From NCBI RefSeq assembly GCF_009796285.1, contig NZ_CP047020.1, positions 930,001-994,000 on the forward strand: 64,000 bases of DNA, in the 5' to 3' direction. Shown piece after piece: positions 43,834-53,005 of the stretch. Made by a program: the position numbers and the translations under genes. This DNA is from Streptomyces broussonetiae (GTDB lineage Bacteria > Actinomycetota > Actinomycetes > Streptomycetales > Streptomycetaceae). Below the pieces are notes generated by a model. It made no database searches. It worked only from the letters and a program-made list of their open reading frames with translations, and was not told where the DNA came from. The stretch's first letter is position 1; each line of letters begins with the position of its first letter.

Positions 43834-44036
43834 AACACATTCCGCATCCGGGCGGGCCCGGCCGGGGGTCGCGTCGGCCGCCCGGACCTGACCGCCGACC
43901 CGCTCGTTCCACCGCGCCCGCGCCCCCGCGGACGGCCGTCCGTACCGCCTGCCCGGCCGGTACGCCGCCGCGGTGGCCGGTGCACGAGGCGGCGCGGACG
44001 CCCTCGTCCGTCTCGTCCGTGTCGTCGCGCGCGGAC

Positions 44037-45305
44037 CTACGCCGGATCCGCCGGGCCGGCGGTGCTGCGCAGAGTCGTGATCATCTGCTGGACGACCTTC
44101 GCGTCCGCCGGTGTCAGGCGCTCGGGGCCACCGTGGGTGAGGAGGCGCTCGAGCACGGGTTCTCCCACGAAGTCGTGCAGGTACTCGGGGAGTTGCATGT
44201 GGTAGTTCTGCCGGGTGGCCGGATTGGTCTGGGCCTGCTCGAACCACCTGGTCAGCAACATCCATGCCTCGGGCTCGATGGTGAGCGTGTGGTAGAAGCC
44301 GCGGTGCAGCGTACGGATGATGAGCAGCACCGCGAGCTGGAGGCGGAACTCCCGGGACATCTGGCCCTGCACCTGGGCGCGGGAGACCGCCAGAGCCATG
44401 TTGAAGACGTTGATGTAGCGCTTGAGCCGGCGCGGATTGGCGCCCAGGCCACGCCGGAGCAGCTCCCAGAAGAAGTCGTCGTCCGCCAGTTCCGAGACGT
44501 AGGGCCTGAACGCCTCGCGGAGGGTCTCGAACCCCACGTCCGGCAGGAAGAAGGGCAGTTGGACGATCTTGTCGAGGTAGGCCATGCCGGACGCCACCTC
44601 CTTCGGCGCCCCTTTGAGTGCCTCGCCGAACTTGTTGGTGGCGATCGCGGCCAGCACGTCCACGTCCAGTGCGAGGACGAAGACACACTGCGACTGGGCC
44701 AGGAAGAGCTTCAGCGACTCCAGCACCGTCATCGCCGACTCGGGGGTACAGCGGTCGAGGTCGTCCACGAAGACCACCAGCCGGCCGTCCGCACCGACGT
44801 ACTCCCTCACGGCGTCGGCGAAGTCGGCCTCGAAGTGGTTGACCTGCCGGTACTGTTCCGCGTCCCCCTCGGACAGGCCCGTCAGCAGCTTGTCCACGTC
44901 TTCCCGCTTGACCACACCCCCGGTGCCGAGCGCCGCCGCGGTGCCCAGACTCGCGCGGACCGACAGCCACGTCGCCGCCTTGGCAAGCCTGACGGCCTTG
45001 TCCCTGAGGGTCGCCTCCTGCTCCATCTCGGCGAGGATGGTGTGCAGCAGCGCCGCCCAGACCTCTACCTTGCGGTCGTACTTCCAGGGGTTGAACCAGA
45101 TGGTCTTGGCGTTGCCCCCCGTGAACCGCCGTTCCCACAGCCGCAGGAAACTGGACTTCCCCGCGCCCCAGGAGCCGAACACCCCGACCGTCAGCGGCAG
45201 CGGCGTGGCCTGCTCCACCGCCGCGTGCAGGACGTCGACGTACGGCTCGAAATGAAAGGAGTCGTCCTGGGGGGTGGTGACGGGATTGTCGGTGAGAGGA
45301 CGCAA
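44037..45305 (-). CDS. KAP-family P-loop NTPase
   Basis: A 422-aa NTPase of the KAP family. Walker A is GVFGSWGAGKSSF (about residue 41) and Walker B is RLVVFVDDLDRCTPES (about 178). NPWKYDRKVEVWAALLHTIL after Walker A and NPRRLKRYINVFN near 290 are family hallmarks. Many KAP proteins carry two membrane helices between the Walker motifs; here only a weak hydrophobic patch is present, so it may be soluble or peripheral. KAP NTPases occur in signalling and in phage-defence islands; no other defence gene is adjacent. The gene stands alone on the minus strand 350 bp downstream of terD. Confidence 0.88.
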   Translation of the reverse strand: MRPLTDNPVTTPQDDSFHFEPYVDVLHAAVEQATPLPLTVGVFGSWGAGKSSFLRLWERRFTGGNAKTIWFNPWKYDRKVEVWAALLHTILAEMEQEATLRDKAVRLAKAATWLSVRASLGTAAALGTGGVVKREDVDKLLTGLSEGDAEQYRQVNHFEADFADAVREYVGADGRLVVFVDDLDRCTPESAMTVLESLKLFLAQSQCVFVLALDVDVLAAIATNKFGEALKGAPKEVASGMAYLDKIVQLPFFLPDVGFETLREAFRPYVSELADDDFFWELLRRGLGANPRRLKRYINVFNMALAVSRAQVQGQMSREFRLQLAVLLIIRTLHRGFYHTLTIEPEAWMLLTRWFEQAQTNPATRQNYHMQLPEYLHDFVGEPVLERLLTHGGPERLTPADAKVVQQMITTLRSTAGPADPA

Positions 45306-45658
45306 CGAGGCTTCTCCTGTCTCATGGAAGTCGGTTGCCCTGCGGGCGAGTTCGACCGTCCGAGTGTGTCAGGAGAACCGGTGCTCCGGGCGACGTTCCA
45401 CGCTACGGAACCGGCCGGCCCAGGGAGGCCGGCCTGGGCCCGTGCGCCCGCCTCACGCAGGGCGGCGGTGACGTCGGCCGTGGTTCCGGGCAGCCTGGTC
45501 CCTCACTGTGTTCGCCCAGTGAGCGGGCCGAGGTCGATGGCCCGGTGCACTTCCAGCAGCGGCGGGTTCGCCCGGCAGGCGTGCGGCGGCCTGCCCACCG
45601 GGGTCGGTTGATCCTCACTCCGTGCGCCGGAGATCCGGCGCCCCGCCGGAGTGCCCCG
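45306..45658. other. Gene-free 0.35 kb between terD and the KAP gene
   Basis: Upstream region of the KAP NTPase. Contains no open frame of coding quality and no long hairpin that I can see. A promoter for the KAP gene must lie here but is not recognisable. Confidence 0.5.
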
Positions 45659-46234
45659 TCAGACGTTGACGCCGAAGTCGGCGGCAATGCCGCGCAGGCC
45701 GGAGGCGTAACCCTGGCCCACCGCACGGAACTTCCACTCGCCGCCGTGCCGGTACAGCTCGCCGAAGACCATCGCGGTCTCGGTCGAGGCGTCCTCGGAC
45801 AGGTCGTAGCGGGCGATCTCCTGGTCGTTCGCCTGGTTCACGACGCGAATGAAGGCGTTGCGCACCTGGCCGAAGCTCTGGCCTCGCGCATCGGCCTCGT
45901 GAATGGAGACCGGGAACACGATCTTGGCGACCTCTGCCGGTACGGCCGCCAGGTTCACCTTGATCGACTCGTCGTCGCCCTCGCCCTCACCGGTGAGGTT
46001 GTCACCGGTGTGCTCCACCGAACCGTCGGGGCTCTTGAGGTTGTTGTAGAAGACGAAGTGCTGGTCGGAGACGACCCTTCCGGAGGCGTCGCAGAGCAGG
46101 GCGGAGGCGTCCAGGTCGTAGTCCGCGCCGGTCGTCGTCCGTACGTCCCAGCCCAGTCCGACCACCACCGCGCTCAGCCCCGGCGCCTGCTTGCTCAGCG
46201 ACACATTGCCGCCCTTGCCCAGGGAAACTCCCAC
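45659..46234 (-). CDS. TerD-family protein
   Basis: A 191-aa cytoplasmic Ca2+-binding protein of the TerD family, exactly the usual length. It begins [54 protein letters not shown] and [12 protein letters not shown] carry the acidic Ca2+ loops. GTG 46234 follows GGGAGGAAG. Streptomyces has many TerD paralogues linked to development and stress. Here it is the last of three closely spaced minus-strand genes after a lytic transglycosylase and TatA, an unusual grouping. Confidence 0.93.
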   Translation of the reverse strand: MGVSLGKGGNVSLSKQAPGLSAVVVGLGWDVRTTTGADYDLDASALLCDASGRVVSDQHFVFYNNLKSPDGSVEHTGDNLTGEGEGDDESIKVNLAAVPAEVAKIVFPVSIHEADARGQSFGQVRNAFIRVVNQANDQEIARYDLSEDASTETAMVFGELYRHGGEWKFRAVGQGYASGLRGIAADFGVNV

Positions 46235-46254
46235 GACTCTTCCTCCCGACTGGG

Positions 46255-46491
46255 TCAACTGTGGCCGTCACCTGGTTGAACGTCATTCTCGCCGCTGTGG
46301 TTCCAAGATTTGCGCAAAGGTTGAACCGTGGTGACGGCGTCGTCCTTCATCGCCTTGGCCTCAGTCTTGAGGATGCGCAGGGAATTACCCAGGGCGCGGG
46401 CGGCCTCCGGCAGCTTCTTCGAGCCGAACAGCAGGATGATGACGATCGCCACGATCAGCAGATGCCAGGGTTCCAGTCCGTTCCGGAGCAT
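46255..46491 (-). CDS. tatA: TatA/E-family twin-arginine translocase subunit
   Basis: 78 aa. One N-terminal helix ([20 protein letters not shown]), the hinge and the amphipathic helix ([20 protein letters not shown]), then a short polar tail: the TatA plan. No tatC is nearby, so it is an accessory or orphan TatA that would join TatBC encoded elsewhere. It lies 12 bp after the lytic transglycosylase gene and 20 bp before terD, all in one direction, so one transcript is likely. Confidence 0.9.
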   Translation of the reverse strand: MLRNGLEPWHLLIVAIVIILLFGSKKLPEAARALGNSLRILKTEAKAMKDDAVTTVQPLRKSWNHSGENDVQPGDGHS

Positions 46492-46503
46492 CGGGCGATC
46501 GCC

Positions 46504-47202
46504 TCAGGGCGCGCCGACGGCCTGTCCCGCCCTGGCCCAGTTCGCGTGCAGCCGGTCCAGATACGAGCGGGCCCGGTCGCCGAGTGGCGTACCGCGGGCG
46601 AAGGCGAGCATGTTGCCCGCGCCCGTGTTGTAGCCGAGCGCCAGCAGGTCGTCCTTCGTGTACGCGGCAGTCCGGCGGGCGGGCAGTCCGGCCGCCAGGT
46701 CGTGCAGGTACCAGGCCTCGGCCTCGATCGCCAGACCGCGGTCGTCGGGCAGGTCCTCCCAGCGGCGGCCCGCGAAGCCCCGGCCCTGCTTGACCTCGTC
46801 GAAGGTGGCGCGGTGCATGTTCGCGATACCGAAGGCGGCGTCGGGTTTGTACTTCTGCCACGCCCGCTCGAGGGACGGGTCGTGCGGTTTGTACGCCTCG
46901 TTGTAGAGGATCGCCATCAGCAGTTGGGCACTGACGCCGGTCTGCCGGGCGCTGGTCCGCACCTGTGCGGCGTACGCGGCCGGGTCGTACGGGGAGGTGG
47001 TCGCCGCGGCGGGAGAAGGACCGGACGCGCTTGCCGAGGGGGTCGGCGCGGAGGCCGACGCCTTCGCCGGTGACGGCGTGTCGCCGTCGCTGTCGTCGTC
47101 GCCGCCGAAGAGGCCCGCAGCCCGCAGGACGACGTACAGCGCCACGGCGAGGACCACGACAGTGAGCCAGCGGCGGTGCCTCGGCCCCACGGAATCCGGC
47201 AT
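46504..47202 (-). CDS. Membrane-anchored lytic transglycosylase-like (SLT) protein
   Basis: 232 aa. One membrane anchor near the N-terminus (residues about 13-30), a Ser/Ala/Pro-rich linker (about 35-75), then a lysozyme-like domain. SAQLLMAILYNEAYKP carries the probable catalytic Glu. DAAFGIANMHRATFDEV and LALGYNTGAGNMLAFARG correspond to the GxxQ and AYNxG motifs of SLT enzymes. It would cleave peptidoglycan outside the membrane. ATG 47202 has AAGGGA upstream. First gene of a run with tatA and terD. Confidence 0.82.
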   Translation of the reverse strand: MPDSVGPRHRRWLTVVVLAVALYVVLRAAGLFGGDDDSDGDTPSPAKASASAPTPSASASGPSPAAATTSPYDPAAYAAQVRTSARQTGVSAQLLMAILYNEAYKPHDPSLERAWQKYKPDAAFGIANMHRATFDEVKQGRGFAGRRWEDLPDDRGLAIEAEAWYLHDLAAGLPARRTAAYTKDDLLALGYNTGAGNMLAFARGTPLGDRARSYLDRLHANWARAGQAVGAP

Positions 47203-47337
47203 GCCCCGTCCCTTCTGGGAGTCGGCCGCGCGTGCCGATGTGTCCGCCGGGCGGAGGCCCGGCGCACATGCGCCGGACCAGTTTAGGCACCCGGTGCCGC
47301 TCGCACCGGCGATCGGCACCTTGACACTCGGGCGCGC

Positions 47338-47801
47338 TCAGTCCCGGCCGCCGGGAACGCGCGGGGCGGCCGGTCCCATTCGTGCCCAGCGGTTGAGCGT
47401 CCCGTCCTTCGTGTCGTAGGTGAGCCAGGTCCCGTCGCCGAGCGGGCGGACGTCGCTGTTCACGGGGCCCGTGGGGCAGGTGGCCCGACCCTGCCCCGTA
47501 TCTCCAGGGTGGCCGCGCCGAGGATCCGGTGGCGGATCCGGGGGCCGTCGGCGCCGGGCTCGACCGTCGAGGCGATGACGGTGTCCGCGTCGACGAAGCC
47601 GCAGAAACAGGCCCAGGCGTGCGGGACTTCGCTGTCGGCGGGCTCGGCGGACCGCTCGGCGCGGACGGTGCCGTCCAGGGCGTGCAGTCGCAGGTCCGTC
47701 CCGTAGTGCTGGACCGTCGGGAATCCCGGCCGGCCGGGATGGACGTCCATCAGGAGACGTCCCGACCGCCGGTCCCGGAAGGCCGTGCCGTGCCCGGTCA
47801 C
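47338..47801 (-). pseudogene. C-terminal fragment of a hypothetical protein, frameshifted
   Basis: The minus frame from 47801 reads GTAFRDRRSGRLLMDVHPG, TVQHYGTDLRLHALDG and HAWACFCGFVDADTVIASTV. It then changes frame near 47490 to NSDVRPLGDGTWLTYDTKDG and LNRWARMG. One missing G near 47490 explains the change. The strands and aromatic turns suggest the tail of a beta-propeller-like protein. The upstream part is replaced by the truncated AraC-type gene on the other strand, so two broken genes abut here. Confidence 0.55.
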
Positions 47802-47837
47802 CTGCCCGCGTCCCTGATCACCACCTGGCTGCTGGCC

Positions 47838-48539
47838 ATGCTGCCCGGGGCCGGTCAGGCCGTCATGTTCCGCCAGATGCTGGAGGGCGCGGGAGCCTTC
47901 GTCCTTGCCGCGGCCGGGCTGCTCGACGGCCGCAGTGCCGCCACCCACTGGGAACTCGCCGCGGACCTGGCCTCGGCGTTCCCGAGCGTGGACGTGCGGG
48001 CCGACCCCCTGTTCGTACGGGACGGGCCGCTCGTGACGTCGGCGGGGGTGACCGCGGGCATCGACCTCGCGCTCTCCCTGGTCGAGGAGGACCACGGGCC
48101 CGGCACGGCCCGGGCGGTCGCCCGGCAGCTGGTGGTCTTCATGGCCCGGCCCGGGGGCCAGTCGCAGTTCAGCGCGCGACTCGTGACCCAGCACGCCGAC
48201 GACTCCGTCGTACGACGGGTGATGGACGCCGTGACGAGCGACCCCGCCGCCGACCACGGCCTGGACTCGCTGGCCCGGCACGCCGGTCTCGGCGCCCGGC
48301 ACCTGGGCCGGCTGTTCCGTGGCCAGACCGGGATGACACCGGGGCAGTACGTCGAGGCCGTGCGTACCGAGGCCGCCCAGGCCCTGCTGGAGGGGGACGC
48401 GCACAGCGTCGAGGAGGCCGCGCGGCTGGCCGGGTTCGGCTCGTCCGAGACGCTGCGCCGGGTCTTCCAGCACCGCCTCGGAGTCGCCCCGACGACCTAC
48501 CGAGCCCGCTTCCGCACCACCGTCACGGTCGCGACGTGA
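47838..48539 (+). pseudogene. GlxA/AraC-family regulator lacking its N-terminal third
   Basis: About 233 residues remain. GAGAFVLAAAGLLDGRSAATHW, LVTSAGVTAGIDLALSLVEEDH and the C-terminal AraC helix-turn-helix pair (LARHAGLGARHLGRLFRGQT, EEAARLAGFGSSETLRRVFQ) are intact. The first 90-100 residues of the DJ-1/PfpI-like domain are gone and unrelated sequence is joined at about 47870. The usual Cys of the S-x-C-T-G-A nucleophile elbow is replaced by GAGA. A start at ATG 47838 is possible but has no clear ribosome site. It may still make a DNA-binding protein. Confidence 0.7.
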
Positions 48540-48555
48540 CCGTCGCCGCCACGGC

Positions 48556-49227
48556 TCACCCGGCGTTGGGACGGGCGAGTCCGAGGTCGTAGGCGAAGAT
48601 CACGGCCTGGATGCGGTCGCGGGCGCCGATCTTGGCCAGGACCCGGCCCACATGGGTCTTGACGGTGGACTCGGACAGCACGAAGCGGGCAGCGATCTCG
48701 CCGTTGGTCCAGCCCTTGCCCATGGCGACGAGGATCTCGCGCTCGCGGTCGGTGAGGGAGCGCAGCCGCGCGTCGTCGGCGCCCTCACCGCCACCGCGCA
48801 CGGGGCCGTAGCGGGCGAACTCATCGAGCAGGCGGCGGGTCAGCGACGGGGCGATGACGGCGTCGCCGGCGGCGACGGCGCGGATCCCGGCGAGGAGTTC
48901 CTCGGGGCGCGCGTCCTTCAGGAGGAAGCCGCTGGCCCCGGCCCGGAGCGCGGCGTGGACGTACTCGTCCAGGTCGAAGGTGGTCAGGACGAGGACGCGT
49001 GAGCGGTCGCCGGAGGCGGTGATCCGGCGGGTGGCCTCGATGCCGTCCATGCCGGGCATGCGCACGTCCATCAGGACGACGTCGGGCCGCAGTTCGGCGG
49101 CCTTGCGGACGGCCTCGCCACCGTGCGCCGCCTCGCCGACGACCTCCGTCTCGGGGACGGCGTCGAGGAGCATGCGGAAGGCGAAGCGCTGCAGCGGCTG
49201 ATCGTCCACGACGAGCACGGTCGTCAC
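48556..49227 (-). CDS. NarL/FixJ-family response regulator
   Basis: A 223-aa two-component regulator. The receiver domain starts VLVVDDQPLQRFAFRMLL, has the phospho-accepting Asp in PDVVLMDVRMPGMDG (about residue 54), Thr in LVLTTFD and Lys in GFLLKDARPEE. The LuxR-type helix-turn-helix is LTDREREILVAMGKGWTNGE, then STVKTHVGRVLAKIGARDR. GTG start overlaps the kinase stop by 4 nt. It is the last gene of an ABC transporter/two-component operon and probably controls that operon. It converges on the broken AraC-type gene. Confidence 0.93.
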   Translation of the reverse strand: MTTVLVVDDQPLQRFAFRMLLDAVPETEVVGEAAHGGEAVRKAAELRPDVVLMDVRMPGMDGIEATRRITASGDRSRVLVLTTFDLDEYVHAALRAGASGFLLKDARPEELLAGIRAVAAGDAVIAPSLTRRLLDEFARYGPVRGGGEGADDARLRSLTDREREILVAMGKGWTNGEIAARFVLSESTVKTHVGRVLAKIGARDRIQAVIFAYDLGLARPNAG

Positions 49228-50522
49228 CGGGCACCGCCCCGGGGCGTCAGGTCGAGGGTGGCTTCCACGTCCCAGCCACCGCCCGGCGCGGGTCCGGCGC
49301 TGACGCGCCCTCCGTAGAGCGCCGCTCTCTCTCGCATGCCCACCAGGCCGTGTCCTTCCTCGTTCGGCGGTCCCGGTTGTCCGGCCACCGGACCGTTGTC
49401 GCGGACCCGGACGGTCAGCCGGGTGCCCTCGACGACGACCGACAGCTTCACCCGGGTGTCGGCTCCGGCGTGCTTCAGGGTGTTCGTGAGGGCCTCCTGG
49501 ACGATGCGGTAGACCGCCAGCTGTACCCCGCTGTCGAGGGCGTCCACGTCGCCGACGGTCCGGTAGACGACGTCCAGGCCGGCCGTGCGCACACCATCGC
49601 ACAGCGTCTCGAGGTCCGCGACGCCGGGCTGCGGACTGAGTTCGGGGGTGCTCGGAGCACCGTCCGGGTCCTCGCGGAGCACGCCGAGGACGCGCCGCAG
49701 CTCGCCGAGAGCCATGCGGCCGGTGTCGCCGATGAGCTGCAGCGCCTCCTTGCCACGTTCTGGGGCCGCATCCGTGGCGTAGGCGCCGGCGTCGGCGAGG
49801 GTGATCATGACGGAGAGGTTGTGCCCGACGATGTCGTGCATCTCCCGGGCCACCCGGGCGCGTTCGGCGGCGGCCGCCAGCCTGCTGCGCTGGTCGCGCT
49901 CGATCTCCAGCCGGGCCGCCCGGTCGCGCAGTCCGGCGAGCTGGGCCCGGCGGGTGCGGACCATGAGCCCCAGTGCCAGGGCCGCGATCGCGGTGCTCAG
50001 CAGGAAGAACAGCGCGTCCCAGACGGACACCGCCGCCGACGCCCGGACCGCGACCAGGGTCATCCCGGCGGCCATGACCCCGCAGGCCCACGGCAGCTGC
50101 CGCAGGCTTCCGTGCAGGGCCAGGCTGTACAGGGCGATGAACAGGGCGACGTCCGCGCGCAGCACGGCGCCCAGCGACCACTGCACGACGAAGACGGCCG
50201 CGATGACACCGAAGGCGACCATGGGCCGGCGCCGCCGCCAGAGCAGGGGCAGTACGAGGCCTGCCTGGAAGGCCAGCATGCCCGCCGGGGGAAGCCGGGT
50301 GAACGAGCGAAGGAGACGCCGGGGCCCGTCGCCGTCGCCGTCGTGGCCGTGCAGCAGGTCCGGGAGGCAGAAGATCAGGAAGGCGACGACCACCACCGCC
50401 GCGTCCAGCACCCAGGGGTGGGCGCGGTCGGCCTGGCGCAGCCGCTGGCCGCCCCGGGCGATGCGGGCGACCAGCGGTCCCATGCCGCTGACGTCGTCGG
50501 TGGTGGTCGTCAAGGTGCTCAC
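49224..50522 (-). CDS. Sensor histidine kinase (HisKA_3, NarX-like)
   Basis: A 432-aa membrane kinase. Five hydrophobic segments lie between residues about 40 and 190, without a large extracytoplasmic loop. The H-box is AREMHDIVGHNLSVMI (phospho-His about residue 246), the N-box TNTLKHAGADTRV and the G-boxes VRDNGPV and GHGLVGMRERAALYGG. Intramembrane-sensing kinases of this build often watch a neighbouring ABC exporter or envelope stress. The stop overlaps the response regulator start; the permease stop is 20 bp upstream. Confidence 0.93.
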   Translation of the reverse strand: MSTLTTTTDDVSGMGPLVARIARGGQRLRQADRAHPWVLDAAVVVVAFLIFCLPDLLHGHDGDGDGPRRLLRSFTRLPPAGMLAFQAGLVLPLLWRRRRPMVAFGVIAAVFVVQWSLGAVLRADVALFIALYSLALHGSLRQLPWACGVMAAGMTLVAVRASAAVSVWDALFFLLSTAIAALALGLMVRTRRAQLAGLRDRAARLEIERDQRSRLAAAAERARVAREMHDIVGHNLSVMITLADAGAYATDAAPERGKEALQLIGDTGRMALGELRRVLGVLREDPDGAPSTPELSPQPGVADLETLCDGVRTAGLDVVYRTVGDVDALDSGVQLAVYRIVQEALTNTLKHAGADTRVKLSVVVEGTRLTVRVRDNGPVAGQPGPPNEEGHGLVGMRERAALYGGRVSAGPAPGGGWDVEATLDLTPRGGAR

Positions 50523-50542
50523 CTGCCCATGGTGCAGGGTGG

Positions 50543-51394
50543 TCAGACGTCGCTGCGAACCAGCCGGTACGCCGCTGCGGCCAGCGCGAGCACGGTCCAG
50601 CCCAGGAAGACCAGCAGTCCGGCGCCGGGCGAGAGCGTGGTGGCGTCGTGGGTCAGGGCGAAGATCGACTCACCGGCGTTGCTCGGCAGGTACGGGCTGA
50701 TGTTGTCCTGCCAGGAGGTGGGCAGCAGCTCGACCAGTCCGGGGATGAGCATCAGGGCGGCGACGAGGACGGAGATGCCGCCGGCCACCGAGCGCAGGAG
50801 CGCGCCGAGGGCGGTGCCGATCACGCCGACCAGGCCGAGGTAGAGACCGGCGCCCAGCAGGCTCCGTACGACTCCCGCGTCGGAGAAGGTCATCGCGGCG
50901 GGTGTGCCGGAGACGATCCCGCTGCCGATCCCGAACGTGACGAGCGCGCCCAGCGTCGCGACCACGAACGCGACCAGGCCGTAGACGGCCGACTTGGACC
51001 ACAGGACGGGCAGCCGACGGGGTACGGCGGCGAGCGTGGACCGGATCATGCCGGTCGAGTACTCACCCGCCGTGACGAGCACGCCGAGGACGCCGAGCGC
51101 CAGCTGGGCGAAGTGCGTACCGAAGAGGGACAGGCTGACGGCGGTGGCGTGGGCCAGGTCCCCGTGCATGTGACCCGAGTTGAGGTTGGACTTGTAGCGG
51201 GAGGAGGCGATCAGCCCGAACGCGATCAGGAACAGCAGGGCCAGTCCGAGGGTGATCCACGTCGACCGCAGGGTCCAGAGCTTGGCCCACTCCGAGGACA
51301 GCACACGCCGTCCGGTGACCTTGTAGGCGGGGCGGGCGGGTGCGTTGGTGGGTGCCTCGGCCGCGTCGTCGGGGGCGGTGGTCAGGACGCTCAT
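50543..51394 (-). CDS. ABC-2 type transporter permease
   Basis: A 283-aa membrane protein with six hydrophobic segments. The order is typical of ABC-2 exporters: VLSSEWAKLWTLRSTWITLG with the first helix, a short loop with SRYKSNLNSGHMHGD, then TAGEYSTGMIRSTLAAVPRR, followed by four helices. The ATG overlaps the ATPase stop by 4 nt. Substrate unknown; an antibiotic or lipid is possible given the adjoining two-component system. Confidence 0.92.
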   Translation of the reverse strand: MSVLTTAPDDAAEAPTNAPARPAYKVTGRRVLSSEWAKLWTLRSTWITLGLALLFLIAFGLIASSRYKSNLNSGHMHGDLAHATAVSLSLFGTHFAQLALGVLGVLVTAGEYSTGMIRSTLAAVPRRLPVLWSKSAVYGLVAFVVATLGALVTFGIGSGIVSGTPAAMTFSDAGVVRSLLGAGLYLGLVGVIGTALGALLRSVAGGISVLVAALMLIPGLVELLPTSWQDNISPYLPSNAGESIFALTHDATTLSPGAGLLVFLGWTVLALAAAAYRLVRSDV

Positions 51395-52338
51395 GCGGGG
51401 CTCCCGGCGGTCTCCAGGGTCTGGGTGGCGGTCGTGGAGCCGTGGTACTCCACGGCGTCCTTGGTCAGGTTCATGAACGCTTCCTCCAGCGACACCGTCC
51501 GCGGGCTCAGCTCGAACAGCGCGATGCCGTGCTCGGCCGCCTTGAGGCCGATCTCACGGGCGCTCAGGCCGGTGACCTGGAGTTCCTCGGAACCGATGCG
51601 TCCGGTGACGTCGACGCCGGGCCCGGCCAGCACGTCCCGCAGCCGGGCGGGGTCCTGCGTGACGACCTTGACGGTGTCACCGCCCGCCTCGCGGATGAGG
51701 TCCGGCACCGTGGTGTCGGCCAGCAGCCGGCCGCGCCCCACGATGATGAGGTGGTCCGCCACCAGAGCCATCTCGCTCATCAGGTGGGACGACACGAACA
51801 CGGTCCGGCCCTCGTCGGCGAGCGCCTTCAGCAGGTTGCGGATCCAGAGCACGCCTTCCGGGTCCAGCCCGTTGACCGGCTCGTCCAGCATCACCGTCCA
51901 GGGGTCGCCGAGCAGTGCGGCCGCGATGCCGAGCCGCTGGCCCATGCCGAGCGAGAAGGCACCGGCGCGCTTCTTCGCCACGCTGCCGAGGCCGGCGAGG
52001 TCGATGACCTCGTCCACCCGGCTCCGGGGAATGCCGTGGGTCAGCGCGAGCGTGCGCAGATGGTGGTAGGCCGAGCGGCCCGGGTGGATCGACTTGGCCT
52101 CCAGAAGTGCCCCGACCTCCTGAAGGGGTGCCCGGTGCCGGGCGTAGGGCCGGCCGTTGACCGTGACGGAGCCGCTGGTCGGGGCGTCGAGCCCGACGAT
52201 CATGCGCATGGTCGTGGACTTCCCGGCGCCGTTGGGGCCGAGGAATCCGGTCACGGTGCCGGGCTTGACCGTGAAGTCCAGCCGGTCGACGGCCGTCTTC
52301 TCGCCGTACCTCTTGGTCAGCTGCTGTGCCTCGATCAT
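51391..52338 (-). CDS. ABC transporter ATP-binding protein
   Basis: A 315-aa ATPase of the DrrA/BcrA type. Walker A is FLGPNGAGKSTTMR (about residue 35), the signature FSLGMGQRLG (about 130), Walker B VMLDEPVNGLDPEG (about 150) and the switch SSHLMSEM. The C-terminal extension of about 80 aa ends with EEAFMNLTKDAVEYHG. ATG 52338 gives the family start, with GAGAG upstream. First gene of the ATPase-permease-kinase-regulator operon. Confidence 0.93.
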   Translation of the reverse strand: MIEAQQLTKRYGEKTAVDRLDFTVKPGTVTGFLGPNGAGKSTTMRMIVGLDAPTSGSVTVNGRPYARHRAPLQEVGALLEAKSIHPGRSAYHHLRTLALTHGIPRSRVDEVIDLAGLGSVAKKRAGAFSLGMGQRLGIAAALLGDPWTVMLDEPVNGLDPEGVLWIRNLLKALADEGRTVFVSSHLMSEMALVADHLIIVGRGRLLADTTVPDLIREAGGDTVKVVTQDPARLRDVLAGPGVDVTGRIGSEELQVTGLSAREIGLKAAEHGIALFELSPRTVSLEEAFMNLTKDAVEYHGSTTATQTLETAGSPA

Positions 52339-52537
52339 GCGCGCTCTCTCTATCGGACAGCGACGCCCGTCCATCGCGGCGGGCGCCTCGACGACCAAGC
52401 TAAGTTCCGCCACCCCCGGATCCGGTCGTACCGGGGGCCGAACCGGAGCGGTGGCGTGGTACTCCGGTACTACGCGTCTGAGCCGATACAGGGCGCGGAC
52501 GGGGTGCCGGTCTCTGCGCGGTCGGTGCGCACGGTGG

Positions 52538-52680
52538 TCAGCGGGGCAGGACGTGTGCGGCCTCGGGAATGTCGTCGATGCCGTCGTGGCTCACCGGGCC
52601 GGTCTCCTGGACAGCGCGCAGCGCACCGAGCGCCGTCCGGTCGTCGGAGGCGAAAAGGGCGGTGAGCCGGCAGGTGCTCC
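52538..52680 (-). pseudogene. LacI-family regulator, C-terminal scrap
   Basis: A minus frame reads LTALFASDDRTALGALRAVQ, ETGPVSHDG and IDDIPEAAHVLP, the conserved end of the LacI effector domain. The usual VPEDVSVVGFDD link between these parts is reduced to SHDGIDD. Nothing of the DNA-binding domain is present, and the 270 bp further upstream (to 53005) hold no intact gene. The scrap follows the ABC operon's promoter region (52339-52537), where I see no clear operator. Confidence 0.6.
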
Positions 52681-53005
52681 GGGCTCCGGCGCGGGCGCCG
52701 GTCGTGGAGTCTGCGGTCACGTACGGGGGCACCCTGACCGAGGTCGGCCTCCCGGACCCCTATGGCTCAGGACAGGTCCGGGAGGGCCTCCGAGGCAATG
52801 ACCGGTGGTACGCGGTTCTCCGGGGCGAGCCGGCCCGGACGGACGTCACTGTCGGCGGTAACACCCAGTGGGCCCAGGCCGACTACGAGAGCAGCGCGCC
52901 GCCGTGAGCGCAAGGCCGGGGCCCTCTTCCGCTTTCCGCATCGCGCGGGATACCCCTGGTGAGTGAGCAGCCGGTCGGCGGGCACACCGTGGAGAGGAAC
53001 GAGCC

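Noticed and set aside
42583..45138. 851-codon minus-strand open frame over the GT-C and KAP genes
   Set aside because: Runs through two real genes in other frames; composition is that of a GC shadow.
44037..47202. Phage-defence island (KAP NTPase with TerD)
   Set aside because: No nuclease, toxin or other defence effector is adjacent, and TerD and TatA are ordinary Streptomyces genes; evidence is too thin.
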